Below, in pieces: positions 41,021 through 50,538 of a DNA stretch of 64,000 nt. The DNA is from Myxococcota bacterium (GTDB lineage Bacteria > Myxococcota_A > UBA9160 > UBA4427), in the NCBI GenBank assembly GCA_041389495.1, contig JAWKRT010000004.1:254329-318328 (forward strand), read 5' to 3'. The notes under the pieces were generated by a model, which ran no database searches, was not told where the DNA came from, and worked only from the letters and a program-made list of their open reading frames with translations. Numbering within the stretch: position 1 is the stretch's first letter; each line of letters begins with the position of its first letter. Position numbers and translations under genes: made by a program.

Positions 41021-41992
41021 CTACGCCGCGTCGCTCCGCCAGCGGCGCTGGCGGGCGTCGCGCAGGAACGCCTCCAACGTCTCGCGCGACGCGAGCGCAC
41101 CTTGAGCCCCGACTGCCAGGCACGCGAGCGCGGCCGCCCCGTTCGCGCGGCGCAGCGCCGCCGCGAGGTCGAGGCCGTCGAGCGCCGCGTCGATCCAGGC
41201 CGCGTGGAAGGCGTCTCCTGCGCCCGTCGTGTCGACCGGCGCGATCTCGAAGGCGCCGCTCCCGAGCTCGCGTCCGTCGGCGGTCCGTGCGAGCGCGCCC
41301 CGCTCGCCGAGCGTCGCGACCGCCACGCGCGCTCCCGCGCCGATCAGCGCCCGCAGCCCCTCGGAAACGGAGATTCCTCTTCCGATCTCGACGGCGAACC
41401 GCTCGGAAACGACGGGAAAATCCACTTCGGCCGCGATGGCGAACGACTCGCGCGAGGGGCTGTCCGCATCGAGGAAGACCGGAACGCCGGCCGCGCGCGC
41501 GGCCTGCGCGACGGCGTGAGCGGCCGGCGGGTCGGTCGCGTCGACGAGCACGGCGCGCGCGGCCTCGGCGTGCGCGAGCGGAATGCGCGCGGGGTCGAGG
41601 CGCGTCGCCGGGTCCCGCTGCTCGACGACCGCGCGCTCGCCGCGCGCCGTCTCGACGAGGACGAGTGCCGCGCGCGTGCGCCCGCCCGCGACGCGCTGGA
41701 CGTCGCCGACATCGACGCCGCCTGCGCGCAGCGGCGCGAGCGCGCGCTCCGCATCGGCGTCGTCGCCGACGGCGCCGACGAAGGCTGCCGAGCGGCCGAG
41801 GCGCGCGCACGCGAGCATCGCGGTCGCGATCTGCCCGCCCGCGAGCCTCGCGTCCGCGCGCGCCGCCTGCTTGGCTCCGGGCGTCGGGAGTGCGTCGACC
41901 GCAATACGCCGGTCGAGCGAGATCTCGCCGACTCCGACGACCTCCGCGCCCGCCGCATCGCGCGGCGCGGGAACGACGCCCCAGAACCGCAC
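41021..41992 (-). CDS. PfkB-family carbohydrate kinase
   Basis: A 323-residue ribokinase-fold kinase. It has the N-terminal Gly motif VVGVGEISLDR, the substrate-binding GGQIATAMLACARLG and the C-terminal PfkB signature PVDTTGAGDAFHAAW with the catalytic Asp. The family phosphorylates ribose, fructose, fructose-6-phosphate, nucleosides or related substrates; the exact one is not clear here. The GTG start is 4 nt after the transglycosylase stop, so the two are probably co-transcribed. It may salvage sugar released from the cell wall, but that is inference. Confidence 0.88.
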   Translation of the reverse strand: MRFWGVVPAPRDAAGAEVVGVGEISLDRRIAVDALPTPGAKQAARADARLAGGQIATAMLACARLGRSAAFVGAVGDDADAERALAPLRAGGVDVGDVQRVAGGRTRAALVLVETARGERAVVEQRDPATRLDPARIPLAHAEAARAVLVDATDPPAAHAVAQAARAAGVPVFLDADSPSRESFAIAAEVDFPVVSERFAVEIGRGISVSEGLRALIGAGARVAVATLGERGALARTADGRELGSGAFEIAPVDTTGAGDAFHAAWIDAALDGLDLAAALRRANGAAALACLAVGAQGALASRETLEAFLRDARQRRWRSDAA

Positions 41993-41996
41993 GGCG

Positions 41997-44060
41997 TCAG
42001 TAGAGCACGCGGTAGGCGTGCAGGCTGCGGAGCACGCGCTTCACGTAGCCGCGCGTCTCGTCGTACGGGATCGCCTCGACCCACTCGTCGTCGGGCGCGG
42101 CCGGGTCGCGCGCGATCCACTCGCTGACCGCGCCGGGGCCGGCGTTGTAGCTCGCGATCGCCGCCGACAGGCGCTCCGGGAAGCGCGCGGAGAGCTGGCC
42201 GAGGTAGCGGGCGCCGAGCTCGACGTTCACCTCCGGGACGAGCAGGTCGTCGGTGGCGAACGGCGTGCGCCCGACGTCGCGCGCGAGCTTCGCGCCCGTC
42301 GCGGGCATGATCTGCATCAGGCCGTAGGCGCCGGACGGCGAGAGCACGGTCGGTCGGTAGCTGCTCTCCTCGCGCATGATCGCGTAGACGAGCTCGCGGT
42401 CGGCGGCGCCCGGTCGCGCGACGGCGCGGTCGACCTCGTCGGGGAACGCCGCCGGCCACGCGTGCCACCACAGATCCTCGCGGCGCGGGACGGGGCCCCC
42501 CGCGAGCAGCCCGACGTGGCGCGACACGATCAGCAGCTGGGCGCCGTTGTAGTCGCCGGCGTCGCTCATGAGGCGCGCGAGCTCGAGGCGGTCGGCGAGC
42601 GACCGCACGCGTCCCGACAGGACGCGCAGCTCGTCGCGCGCGAGGTCGTCGTAGCCCGCGCCGAGCAGGATGCGCGCGCGCAGCGTCTGCGCGAAGCCGA
42701 GCGAGAGCGCGCCGTCGGCGAGCTTGCGCGCGGTGCGCGTCGGCGTCGCCGCCGGCGGCGACGCGACCCGGAAGCTCGCGCGCCACCCGTAGTACGTGAA
42801 CGGGAACGCGTCGGCCATCGCGGCGAACTCGGTCTGCGCCTCGGGCCGCCCGAGCTTCTCGAGGCAGCGCGCGCGCCAGTAGCGGTACTGCAGCGCCACG
42901 ACGGCGTCCTTCTCGATCTCGACGAGGCGGCCGAGGCGCGGAAGCGCCGCCGCGCAGTCGCCGTCGCGGTACTCGCGCCACGCGAGGCGCCAGAGCGCGC
43001 CCTGCGCGAGGTCCGCGTACTCGCGGCTCGCCGCGACGCGCTCGAAGTGCGCGCGCGCGCGCTCGTGGAAGTCGCGGCCGTCGAGCAGCAGGCCCGCGAG
43101 GTACATCGAGCGGATGCCGATCGCGCCGTTGCCCTCGCGCGCGAGCGTCTCGAACGCCTCGATCGACTCGGGAACGCGATCGGCGCGCGCGAGCGAGCGC
43201 GCGTGCCACAGGCGCGACTCCGCCGTGCGCGGAAGCGCCGCGAAGGCCTCGACCGCCTCGGGATAGCGGCGCATGCGGAACAGCGTGTGCGCGCGCTGCA
43301 TGCGCACGCTGCGCTCGGAGGCCTTCTTCAGCCCGAGCGCGAGCGCGCGGTCGTAGCTCTCGAGCGCGCCCGCGTTGTGGTGGCGACGGAAGAGCTCGTC
43401 GCCGCGCCGCCGCCAGTCGTTCGCGGTCCGCGGTGCGGCGACGCCGGCCGCCTCGAGTGCATCGAGACGCGCCGAGGCCTCGCGCGCCTGCGCGCTCGTC
43501 GGGTAGCGCGACCAGAGCTCGCGGTAGGCCTCGTACGCCTTCGCGGCCTCGCCGACGCGCTCGTACGAGCCCGCGACCGCCGCCTGCAGCGAGGCGCGCA
43601 TCGCGCCGTCGCGCGTGCCCGCGAGCGCGGCCTGCCAGGCCGAGCGCGCCCCGCCCTCGTCGCCGAACGCGAGCCGCGCGTCGCCGAGCTCGCGGTAGAG
43701 GTCGGGGCGCAGGCGCGATGCGGGGAAGCGCTCGATCGCCTCGAGCAGCGCGGCCACGCCGCCCGGCCGGTCGCCCGCCGCGAGCAGTGCCCGCGCGCGC
43801 AGCGCCGTCGCGTGGTCGCCGATGACCGGGTGCTCGCGCGCCGCGCGCTCGAGGAGCGCGACCGCGGCGTCGAGCTCGCCGTCGCGAAGCCGCGCGCGCG
43901 CGTCGCGCAGCAGCGCCGCCGGGTCCGACGGCAACGCGGGCGCGGGCGGTGCCGCGCCCGTCGCAGCGAGCGCGCAGCACGCCGCGGCGAGCGCGCACGC
44001 GAGCGCAAGGGCGGCGCGGCGCGAGCGCCGGCGCGCCGTCTGCGTCCTGGAGACGACCAC
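41997..44060 (-). CDS. Soluble lytic murein transglycosylase (Slt70-like)
   Basis: A 687-residue periplasmic enzyme. An N-terminal signal (ALALACALAAACCALAATGA) precedes about 500 residues of TPR-like helical repeats forming the superhelical ring. The C-terminal goose-lysozyme-type domain has the catalytic Glu near residue 565 (AIMREESSYRPTVLSPSGAY, GLMQIMPATG) and AIASYNAGPGAV. It cleaves peptidoglycan glycan strands to 1,6-anhydro products. AAGGGGGGC lies just before the GTG start. The gene is divergent from the GH10-like lipoprotein across 179 nt. Confidence 0.93.
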   Translation of the reverse strand: MVVSRTQTARRRSRRAALALACALAAACCALAATGAAPPAPALPSDPAALLRDARARLRDGELDAAVALLERAAREHPVIGDHATALRARALLAAGDRPGGVAALLEAIERFPASRLRPDLYRELGDARLAFGDEGGARSAWQAALAGTRDGAMRASLQAAVAGSYERVGEAAKAYEAYRELWSRYPTSAQAREASARLDALEAAGVAAPRTANDWRRRGDELFRRHHNAGALESYDRALALGLKKASERSVRMQRAHTLFRMRRYPEAVEAFAALPRTAESRLWHARSLARADRVPESIEAFETLAREGNGAIGIRSMYLAGLLLDGRDFHERARAHFERVAASREYADLAQGALWRLAWREYRDGDCAAALPRLGRLVEIEKDAVVALQYRYWRARCLEKLGRPEAQTEFAAMADAFPFTYYGWRASFRVASPPAATPTRTARKLADGALSLGFAQTLRARILLGAGYDDLARDELRVLSGRVRSLADRLELARLMSDAGDYNGAQLLIVSRHVGLLAGGPVPRREDLWWHAWPAAFPDEVDRAVARPGAADRELVYAIMREESSYRPTVLSPSGAYGLMQIMPATGAKLARDVGRTPFATDDLLVPEVNVELGARYLGQLSARFPERLSAAIASYNAGPGAVSEWIARDPAAPDDEWVEAIPYDETRGYVKRVLRSLHAYRVLY

Positions 44061-44224
44061 GAGCCCCCCTTCGCGCGGCGCGGTCGCGCGCGCGCGGGCC
44101 CGATTGTGCGCGAGCCGCCGTCGCGATCCAAGCGGTCGGCATCGCGCGGGCCGGAGCGCGCTCGCGCGGGCGCGCGTCGCTCGGACACGGGCGCGCGCGC
44201 GCCTCGTCGCCGATGGGTCTGCGG

Positions 44225-44230
44225 TAGGTT
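44225..44230 (+). promoter_or_regulatory. -10-like hexamer before the GH10-like lipoprotein gene
   Basis: TAGGTT ends 9 nt before a TTG start, with no Shine-Dalgarno sequence in between. It fits the recurring start-proximal -10 pattern of this window. Confidence 0.35.
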
Positions 44231-44239
44231 TGCGCGACC

Positions 44240-45664
44240 TTGTCGACGCACGCCCTCCCCGCCGCGCGCTCGCTCCTCACCGTCCGGTGCCGCGCCGCGC
44301 GCGCTCTCGCGCTCGCGGCGGTCGCGGCGCTCGCCGCGTGCGGCGGCGACGAGCCGCCGGCGACGCGCGCACCGGCCGCACCGCGCGAGGAGCCGCCCGC
44401 CGACGCGCGCGCGGCCCGCCCCGCCGCGCCGCGACGCGCGCTGTGGGTGCTGGCGGAGGGCTCGCAGCGCGTCCTCGAGCACGCGCCGCGCATCGACGCG
44501 CTGCTCGACGACGCCGAGGCGCTCGGCGCGCGCGACCTCTTCGTGCAGGTCTACCGCGGCGGGCGCGCGTGGTACGACGCGACGCTCGCCGATGCCGCGC
44601 CCTTCCGCGCCGCCGTCGCCGCGAACGGCGTCGACCCGCTCGCCCGGCTGCTCGCGCGCGCACACGAGCGCGGGGTGCGCGTGCACGCGTGGGTGAACGT
44701 CCTCTCGCTGTCGCAGAACGCGGAGGCGCCGATCGTGCAGGCGCTCGGCCGCGACGCCGTCCTCGTCGATCGCCGTGGCCGCTCGCTGCTCGACTACCCG
44801 GGCTACGAGGTGCCCGAGCCCGACCGCAGCTGGTACCGGATGGGCACGCCCGGGCTCTACCTCGACCCCGCCGCACCGGGCGTGCGCGAGCGCATCGTGG
44901 CGACGTTCGGCGAGCTGCTCGCGCGCTACCCCGCGCTCGACGGTCTGCACCTCGACTACATCCGCCATCCCGGCGTGCTGCCGTTCGTTCCCGGGTCGCG
45001 CTTCGGCGTCGGTCTCGACTTCGGGTACGGCGAGGGCTCGCGCGCGCGCTTCCAGCGCGAGACGGGCCTCACCGCGCCGAGCGCCGCGAACATGGTGAAC
45101 CTCGAGCGCTGGGACGCGTGGCGGCGCGAGCAGGTGACCGCGCTCGTCGCCGCGATCGCCGCGGACGCGCGCGCGCGCGCGCCGTCGATCGAGGTGTCGG
45201 CCGCCGTCATCCCGTACGCGGACCGCGCCTATCTGACGCTCGCGCAGGACTGGCGGCGCTGGCTCGAGGACGGGCTCCTCGACTTCGCCGTACCCATGAT
45301 CTACACGCTCGACGATCGGCTCTTCCGCTACCAGGCCGAGCACTTCGCGCACGTCGCGGGCGGCGACGACGGACGCGATGCCCGAAGCGCCGACGGACGG
45401 GACGGAAGGGTCTGGGCGGGCGTCGGCGTGTGGCTGTTCGCGCGCGCCCCCGAGCGCGCCCGCGCGCAGCTCGCGATCGCGCGCGACGCCGGGCTCGTCG
45501 ACGCGGCGCTCTTCTCGTACGACGCGATGAAGGAGCCGGGCGGCGAGGCGCTGCTCGCGGCGCTCGCCGCGCCGCCCGCGGAGGCGTCCGCCGCTGCGGC
45601 GAGCGCGCCGCCCGCGGCCGCGGCGACGGACGGAGCGGACGGCGCCGATGACGGGCGACGCTGA
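44240..45664 (+). CDS. Family 10-like glycosylhydrolase lipoprotein (GHL10)
   Basis: A 474-residue lipoprotein with lipobox LAAC and a Pro/Ala-rich linker. A TIM-barrel domain of the GHL10/YddW type follows: ALWVLAEGSQRV, RDLFVQVYRGGRAWYD, VRVHAWVNVLSL, and the highly typical GLHLDYIRHPGVLPF. VPMIYTLDD and FSYDAMKEPGG complete the barrel. These proteins act on envelope glycans; some cleave denuded peptidoglycan. The TTG start has a TAGGTT hexamer 9 nt upstream. Its 3' end overlaps queA by 17 nt. Confidence 0.85.
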   Translation: MSTHALPAARSLLTVRCRAARALALAAVAALAACGGDEPPATRAPAAPREEPPADARAARPAAPRRALWVLAEGSQRVLEHAPRIDALLDDAEALGARDLFVQVYRGGRAWYDATLADAAPFRAAVAANGVDPLARLLARAHERGVRVHAWVNVLSLSQNAEAPIVQALGRDAVLVDRRGRSLLDYPGYEVPEPDRSWYRMGTPGLYLDPAAPGVRERIVATFGELLARYPALDGLHLDYIRHPGVLPFVPGSRFGVGLDFGYGEGSRARFQRETGLTAPSAANMVNLERWDAWRREQVTALVAAIAADARARAPSIEVSAAVIPYADRAYLTLAQDWRRWLEDGLLDFAVPMIYTLDDRLFRYQAEHFAHVAGGDDGRDARSADGRDGRVWAGVGVWLFARAPERARAQLAIARDAGLVDAALFSYDAMKEPGGEALLAALAAPPAEASAAAASAPPAAAATDGADGADDGRR

Positions 45665-46811
45665 CCTCCCCGAGCTCGCGGACTACGACTTCGCGCTGCC
45701 CGCGTCGTCGATCGCGCAGGCGCCGGCCGCCGAGCGCGAGGACGCGCGCCTGTTCGTGCTGCGCCGCGGCGCGGCGACCGGTGTGGAGCACGGCGCGTCG
45801 CCCGCCCCGGAAGCGGACGCGCGCGTGCGCGACCTCCCCGCCCTGCTCGCGCCCGGCGACCTGCTCGTCGTGAATCGCACGCGCGTCGTGCCCGCGCGCC
45901 TGCGCGGCCGCAAGACGTCCGGCGGCCGCGCCGAGGTGCTGCTGCTCGGGCCCGAGGACGGCGCGCCCGGCGACGCGCGGGCCGCGAGCGGCGCTGCGGA
46001 CCCGACCGAGGACGGCGCGCAGGGCGCCGAGCGCCGCTTCCGCGCGCTGCTGCGCCACCGCGGTCGGCTGCGCGAAGGCGTCGAGCTCGCCCTCGACGAC
46101 GCGCACGGCGCGCGCGCGCCGCTGCCCGCGCGCGTCGAGCGCGTCGGAGCCGACGGCGAGGTCGTGCTCGCCTTCCCCGGCGACGCCTCCCCGTATGCGT
46201 GGGGCGAGCCGCCGCTGCCGCCCTACATCCGCCGCCCGCGCGGCGCCCACCCGTGCGACGGCGCGCGCTACCAGACGGTGTTCGCGGACGCGGACGGCGC
46301 CGTCGCCGCGCCGACGGCCGGGCTCCACCTCACCGAGGCGCTGCTCGAGCGACTCGCGGCGCGCGGCGTCGAGGTCGCGTCCGTCGTGCTGCACGTCGGC
46401 GTCGGCACCTTCCGGCCGCTGCGGCGCGACGACCTCGCCGCGAAGCGGCTCCACCGCGAACGCTATGTCCTCCCGTCCGGGACGGCGGCCGCGATCGCGC
46501 GGACACGCGCGCGCGGCGGGCGCGTCGTCGCCGTCGGGACCACGACGACGCGCGTGCTCGAAACGTGCGCGGACGCCGCGTCGCCCGGGCACGTGTGCGC
46601 GCGCGAGGGCGAGACCGATCTCTTCCTCGCGCCCGGCGACCGCTTCCGCGTCGTCGACGCGCTGCTGACGAACTTCCACCTGCCCCGCTCGTCGCTGCTG
46701 CTGCTCGTGTGCGCCTTCGCCGGGCGCGAGCGCGTGCTCGACGCGTACCGCCGCGCGGTCGACGCGGGCTACCGCTTCTACTCCTATGGCGACGCGATGC
46801 TGATCCTGTGA
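45648..46811 (+). CDS. queA: S-adenosylmethionine:tRNA ribosyltransferase-isomerase
   Basis: A 387-residue QueA. Landmarks are YDFALPASSIAQAPAAERED, DLLVVNRTRVVPARLRGRK, LPPYIRRP, YQTVFADADGAVAAPTAGLH and the C-terminal TNFHLPRSSLLLLVCAF. It converts preQ1-tRNA to epoxyqueuosine with the ribosyl part of SAM. A low-complexity insert (about residues 100-125) is longer than in many QueA proteins. Its stop overlaps tgt (GTGA), giving a queuosine operon. Confidence 0.96.
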   Translation: MTGDADLPELADYDFALPASSIAQAPAAEREDARLFVLRRGAATGVEHGASPAPEADARVRDLPALLAPGDLLVVNRTRVVPARLRGRKTSGGRAEVLLLGPEDGAPGDARAASGAADPTEDGAQGAERRFRALLRHRGRLREGVELALDDAHGARAPLPARVERVGADGEVVLAFPGDASPYAWGEPPLPPYIRRPRGAHPCDGARYQTVFADADGAVAAPTAGLHLTEALLERLAARGVEVASVVLHVGVGTFRPLRRDDLAAKRLHRERYVLPSGTAAAIARTRARGGRVVAVGTTTTRVLETCADAASPGHVCAREGETDLFLAPGDRFRVVDALLTNFHLPRSSLLLLVCAFAGRERVLDAYRRAVDAGYRFYSYGDAMLIL

Positions 46812-47968
46812 GCGGCGCGCAGGACGATGCGCCGGTCGAGCGCGCGCGCGGCTTCGCGTTCGCGGTCGAGGCGCGCAGCGGCGCGGCGCGCGCCGGTCGG
46901 CTCACGACGCCACACGGCGTCGTCGAGACGCCCGCCTTCATGAGCGTGGCGACGTACGGCGCCGTGCGCGGCGTGGGGCCCGACGACCTGCGCGCGATCG
47001 GCGCGCAGATCCTGCTCGCGAACACCTATCACCTGCACGAGCGACCGGGCGAGGACGTGATCGCGTCGCTCGGCGGGCTCCACGGCTTCACGGGCTGGGA
47101 CGGTCCCTGGCTCACGGACAGCGGCGGGTTCCAGGTCACGTCGCTCGCCGATCGCATGCAGCTCGACGAGCAGGGCATCGCGTTCACCTCGCCCCTCGAC
47201 GGACGCCGCCGCACGCTGACGCCCGAGAGCGCGATCGCGATCCAGGAGGCGCTCGGGCCGGACGTCGCGATGGCGCTCGACGAGTGCCAGCCGATCGAGG
47301 CCGGAGGCGGTGCGGCGCGCGCCGCGGCCGAGCGCGCGATGGCGCGCACCGAGCGCTGGGCCGCGCGGTGCGCGGCGGCGCGCCGGCGCCCCGACCAGGC
47401 GGTCTTCGGCATCGTGCAGGGCGGCGCGTTCGGCGACCTGCGCGCGGCGAGCGCGGCCGCGACCGCCGCGATCGGCTTCGACGGCTACGCGCACGGCGGG
47501 CTCGGCCTCGGCGAGGACCGCGCGCTGCGCGTCGAGCTCGTCGCGCGCGCGCACGAGGCGTTGCCGGCCGCCGCTCCGCGCTACCTGATGGGCCTCGGCC
47601 GGCCGGAGGACCTGCTCGACGCGATCGCCGTCGGCGTCGACCTGTTCGACTGCGTCGTGCCGACGCGCAACGCCCGCCACGGCAACCTGTTCACGAGCGA
47701 GGGCGTGCTCCCGATCCGCGCCGCGCGCTTCCGCGACGACGCGCGCCCGCTCGACCCCGCGTGCGACTGCCCGGCCTGCACGGGCCACGGACGGGCATAC
47801 CTGCGCCACCTGATCCACACGGGCGAGGCGCTCGGCGCGCGCCTGTGCACGCTGCACAACCTGCGCTTCTACCTGCGGCTGCTCGAGCGCAGCCGCGACG
47901 CGATCCGCGCCGGGCGCTTCGAGGCGTTCCGCGCCGAGCAGCTCGCCGCCGTGCAGCGCCGCGTGTAG
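46808..47968 (+). CDS. tgt: Queuine/preQ1 tRNA-guanine transglycosylase
   Basis: A 386-residue TGT. The active site is visible as LTDSGGFQVTSL and the nucleophile region LFDCVVPTRNARHG. The substrate loop FGIVQGGAF and YAHGGLGLGE follow. The zinc site is CDCPACTGHGRAYLRHLIH. It exchanges G34 for preQ1 in GUN-decoding tRNAs, the step before QueA. The GTG start overlaps queA's stop. A GC-rich hairpin lies just after its stop codon. Confidence 0.96.
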   Translation: MSGAQDDAPVERARGFAFAVEARSGAARAGRLTTPHGVVETPAFMSVATYGAVRGVGPDDLRAIGAQILLANTYHLHERPGEDVIASLGGLHGFTGWDGPWLTDSGGFQVTSLADRMQLDEQGIAFTSPLDGRRRTLTPESAIAIQEALGPDVAMALDECQPIEAGGGAARAAAERAMARTERWAARCAAARRRPDQAVFGIVQGGAFGDLRAASAAATAAIGFDGYAHGGLGLGEDRALRVELVARAHEALPAAAPRYLMGLGRPEDLLDAIAVGVDLFDCVVPTRNARHGNLFTSEGVLPIRAARFRDDARPLDPACDCPACTGHGRAYLRHLIHTGEALGARLCTLHNLRFYLRLLERSRDAIRAGRFEAFRAEQLAAVQRRV

Positions 47969-47971
47969 TCG

Positions 47972-47995
47972 GCGCGCGCGTCGTCAGGCGCGCGC
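47972..47995. terminator. Hairpin between tgt and the convergent ROK gene
   Basis: GCGCGCGC repeats on either side of an 8-nt loop (GTCGTCAG) lie just past the tgt stop and overlap the end of the ROK gene. Simple GC alternation lowers the weight of this evidence. Confidence 0.35.
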
Positions 47996-48985
47996 AGCGT
48001 CGAGCGCGTGGAGCGCGACGCCGACGCCGGCGCGCGCGGGCAGCTCGTCGCCGAGCGCGGCCGGCGCGATCGCGAGATGGTCCGCGAACTCGGGCCACAG
48101 GCGCGCGCGCAGCTTCGCGCGCAGCGGCGCGAAGCAGAGGTCCTCGCCCGCCGCGACGCAGATCGTGCCGAGCACGACGAGGGCCGGGTCGAGCGTGAAC
48201 GCGAGCGCGGCGATCCCGCGCGCGAGGTATTCGTTGAAGCGGTCGAGCTCGGAGAGCGCGAACGCGCAGCCCGCACGCGCGGCCTCGACGACGTGCTCGG
48301 GGCGCGCGAGGGCGGCCCCGCCCGCGAGTCGTGCGACGAGGCTGTCCGCGGGCGTCGCGCGCTGCAGGCGCTGCGTCCACGCGCGTCCACCGACGTAGGC
48401 CTCGAGGCAGCCGCGCAGCCCGCAGCCGCAGGTCTCGCCCGGCCACTCGACGGCGACGTGGCCGACCTCGCCCGCACCCGCGCGCGCGCCGCGGTGGAGG
48501 CGTCCGTCGAGCACGAGGCCGCCGCCGACGCCGGTCGACATCGTGAGGTAGACGAGGTCGCGGTGGCCGCGGCCCGCGCCGAAGCGCCACTCCGCGAGCG
48601 CCGCGGCGTTGGCGTCGTTCTCGATCGCGACCGGGCAGCCGAGCGCAGCCTCGAGCGCGGCGCGCACGGGCGCGCGCTGCCAGCCGGGGAGGTTCGGCGG
48701 ACGCAGCAGCACGCCCGCCTCGGGATCCATCGGGCCCGGCACGGAGACGCCGACGGCGGCGAGCGCGGACGGCGTCGCGCCGAGCTCCGCGAGCATCGCC
48801 CGCAGGTCGTCCGCCATGCGCGCGAGGTCGCGGGCGGCCGAGCCCGAGGGCTCCGTCGGGCGGCGGCGCTGCAGGAGCAGCCGACCCGCGCCGTCCGCGA
48901 TCGCGAACGCGACCTTCGTGCCGCCGATGTCCACGCCCGCGACGAGCGAGCGTCGCTCGCCCGTGGGCGCGCCCTCCTCCGCCAC
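47984..48985 (-). CDS. ROK-family sugar kinase (glucokinase-like)
   Basis: A 333-residue ROK kinase. The phosphate-1 motif is VAGVDIGGTKVAFAIADG, and the catalytic region is NDANAAALAEWRFGAGRGH. The ROK zinc site is CGCGLRGCLEAYVGG, with the GHVAVEW His upstream. It has no N-terminal helix-turn-helix, so it is a kinase and not a repressor. Glucose is the usual substrate of this architecture, but other hexoses are possible. The start at 48985 (GTG) places a short polar leader before the phosphate motif. The gene is convergent with tgt and divergent from the small lipoprotein gene. Confidence 0.9.
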   Translation of the reverse strand: MAEEGAPTGERRSLVAGVDIGGTKVAFAIADGAGRLLLQRRRPTEPSGSAARDLARMADDLRAMLAELGATPSALAAVGVSVPGPMDPEAGVLLRPPNLPGWQRAPVRAALEAALGCPVAIENDANAAALAEWRFGAGRGHRDLVYLTMSTGVGGGLVLDGRLHRGARAGAGEVGHVAVEWPGETCGCGLRGCLEAYVGGRAWTQRLQRATPADSLVARLAGGAALARPEHVVEAARAGCAFALSELDRFNEYLARGIAALAFTLDPALVVLGTICVAAGEDLCFAPLRAKLRARLWPEFADHLAIAPAALGDELPARAGVGVALHALDAARA

Positions 48986-49283
48986 GTCGCCCCGCCCCCC
49001 GTGCTCCGTGCCCGTCTCGCTGCGCGCTCCGCGCCCGCCGTCGCGCGGTGCGCGACGTCGCAGACACCCGGTCGCGCGGCGCCGACCGTATCACGCCCCC
49101 TCCCCCGGCAGCGCTCCGCGACCCCGCGCCCGGCTTCGCGCTCAGGCCCGCGCGCGACCCGGCCGAAGAAGGGCGCGGCCGCGGCTCGATCGGGAAAAGC
49201 CGCGGGAGAACGCTCGATTCGTGCGAGGGCTGCGGCAGCGCTGCCAGCGCACGCGCCGGTCGAGAGCCGGCACCGGAGGCTCC

Positions 49284-49775
49284 ATGCATCGCTCGGCTCG
49301 CGCCCGCACGCGCCTGCTGCTCGCCCTCGCGCTCGCCTCGGTCGCCGTCCTCGCGGGCTGCGCGTTCGGCGAGATCCGCTGGAAGGACCCGCTGCAGCGC
49401 GAGCTCACGCTCGAGGAGGCGCAGGAGCGGTACACGCTGTTCGTGCGCTGGAGCGAGTTCGAGAAGGCGTCGGCCTTCGTCGACCCGGAACGCCGCGAGG
49501 ATTTCCTCGCGCAGCTCCCGAGCTTCCGCGAGCTGCGCTTCACCGACTACGAGTCCGAGCGCCTCCGCTTCGGCGAGGAGGGCGGGACGACGGTCTCCGT
49601 GACGTACTTCGCGTACACGCCGACCTCGCCGCTCGAGGTCACGATCCACGAGACGCAGGAGTGGTACCGGGAGCCCGGCGTCGGCAACCACTGGCGCGTG
49701 CGTCCGTCCTTCCGCGGGCTCGACGCCTTCGTCGCGAAGCCGGCCCCCGCCGCGCCCGCGACGGACGCGGACTAG
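49284..49775 (+). CDS. Small lipoprotein of unknown function
   Basis: A 163-residue protein with a clear lipoprotein signal (LLLALALASVAVLAGC) and GGAGG before the ATG. The mature part starts with a charged helix (TLEEAQERYTLFVRWSEFEK) and continues as a compact alpha/beta domain (VSVTYFAYTPTSPLEVTI, QEWYREPGVGNHWRV). I do not recognise a named family. It lies 18 nt before a receiver-PilZ gene on the same strand. Confidence 0.8.
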   Translation: MHRSARARTRLLLALALASVAVLAGCAFGEIRWKDPLQRELTLEEAQERYTLFVRWSEFEKASAFVDPERREDFLAQLPSFRELRFTDYESERLRFGEEGGTTVSVTYFAYTPTSPLEVTIHETQEWYREPGVGNHWRVRPSFRGLDAFVAKPAPAAPATDAD

Positions 49776-49793
49776 CGGAGCGCGAGGCGCAGC

Positions 49794-50516
49794 GTGGGCC
49801 GCGACCGCACGATCCTGATCGTCGACGAGATGCAGTGGTTCCGCGACCTCGGCGCGCTGTTCCTGGCGCGTTCGGGTCGCGTGCTCGCCGCGGGCAGCGC
49901 GGCCGAGGCGCTCGAGACCGCGCGCCGCGAGCGTCCCGACGTCGTCATCACCGACCTCGACATGCCCGTCTGCGACGGCGCCGAGCTGTGCGCGCGCATC
50001 CGGCGCGACGCGCTGCTCGCCTACACGCCGGTCGTGGTGCTGATCGGGACGGACGACCCGGAGGACCACGCGCGCGCGATCCGCGCGGGCGCGACGGACG
50101 TGCTGACGAAGCCGCTGTCGCGGACCTCGCTGCTCGAATCGGTCGGGCGGCTGACGCGCCACGCGCGCCCGGTCGGCCGGCCGCGCGTCGACACGGCCGA
50201 GCCCGTGCAGCTGCGCGTCGCCGGAGAGGCGAGCGAGGGAACGCTGCGCAACCTGTCGCGCGGGGGCGCCTTCGTCGAGCTCCCGGAGCCGCTGCCGAGC
50301 GGCCCGGAGGTCGAGCTCGCGTTCCGCATTCCGGGGTCGACGCGCTCGATCGCCCCGAGCGCCGAGGTGGTGTGGACGCGACCGGCGGCACACGGCGCGC
50401 GGCGGTTCGGACAGGGGCTGCGCTTCCTGCGGCTCGACGCCCGCGCGCTGCGCGCGCTCGAGGACTACGTGTTCGAGCACACCGAGAAGTCGCCGACCCT
50501 GCCGGCCACGGCCTGA
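49794..50516 (+). CDS. Response-regulator receiver fused to a PilZ domain
   Basis: A 240-residue protein. The receiver domain (residues 1-120) has a phospho-acceptor Asp in VVITDLDMPVCDG and the conserved Lys in DVLTKPLS. The second domain is PilZ-like, with NLSRGGAFVELPE as the D/NxSxxG motif and EVVWTR..GQGLRFLRL at the end. The Arg-rich c-di-GMP switch is only partly recognisable (RPRVD), so nucleotide binding is likely but not certain. Such fusions relay a phosphorylation signal to motility or matrix control. No partner kinase is encoded nearby. Confidence 0.85.
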   Translation: MGRDRTILIVDEMQWFRDLGALFLARSGRVLAAGSAAEALETARRERPDVVITDLDMPVCDGAELCARIRRDALLAYTPVVVLIGTDDPEDHARAIRAGATDVLTKPLSRTSLLESVGRLTRHARPVGRPRVDTAEPVQLRVAGEASEGTLRNLSRGGAFVELPEPLPSGPEVELAFRIPGSTRSIAPSAEVVWTRPAAHGARRFGQGLRFLRLDARALRALEDYVFEHTEKSPTLPATA

Positions 50517-50538
50517 GCCGGGAAGCGAGGAGACCGTC

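Noticed and set aside
49229..49250. Palindrome GGCAGCGCTGCC in the spacer between the ROK and lipoprotein genes
   Set aside because: Short GC palindromes of this size are expected by chance at this base composition, and it is not positioned against a promoter.
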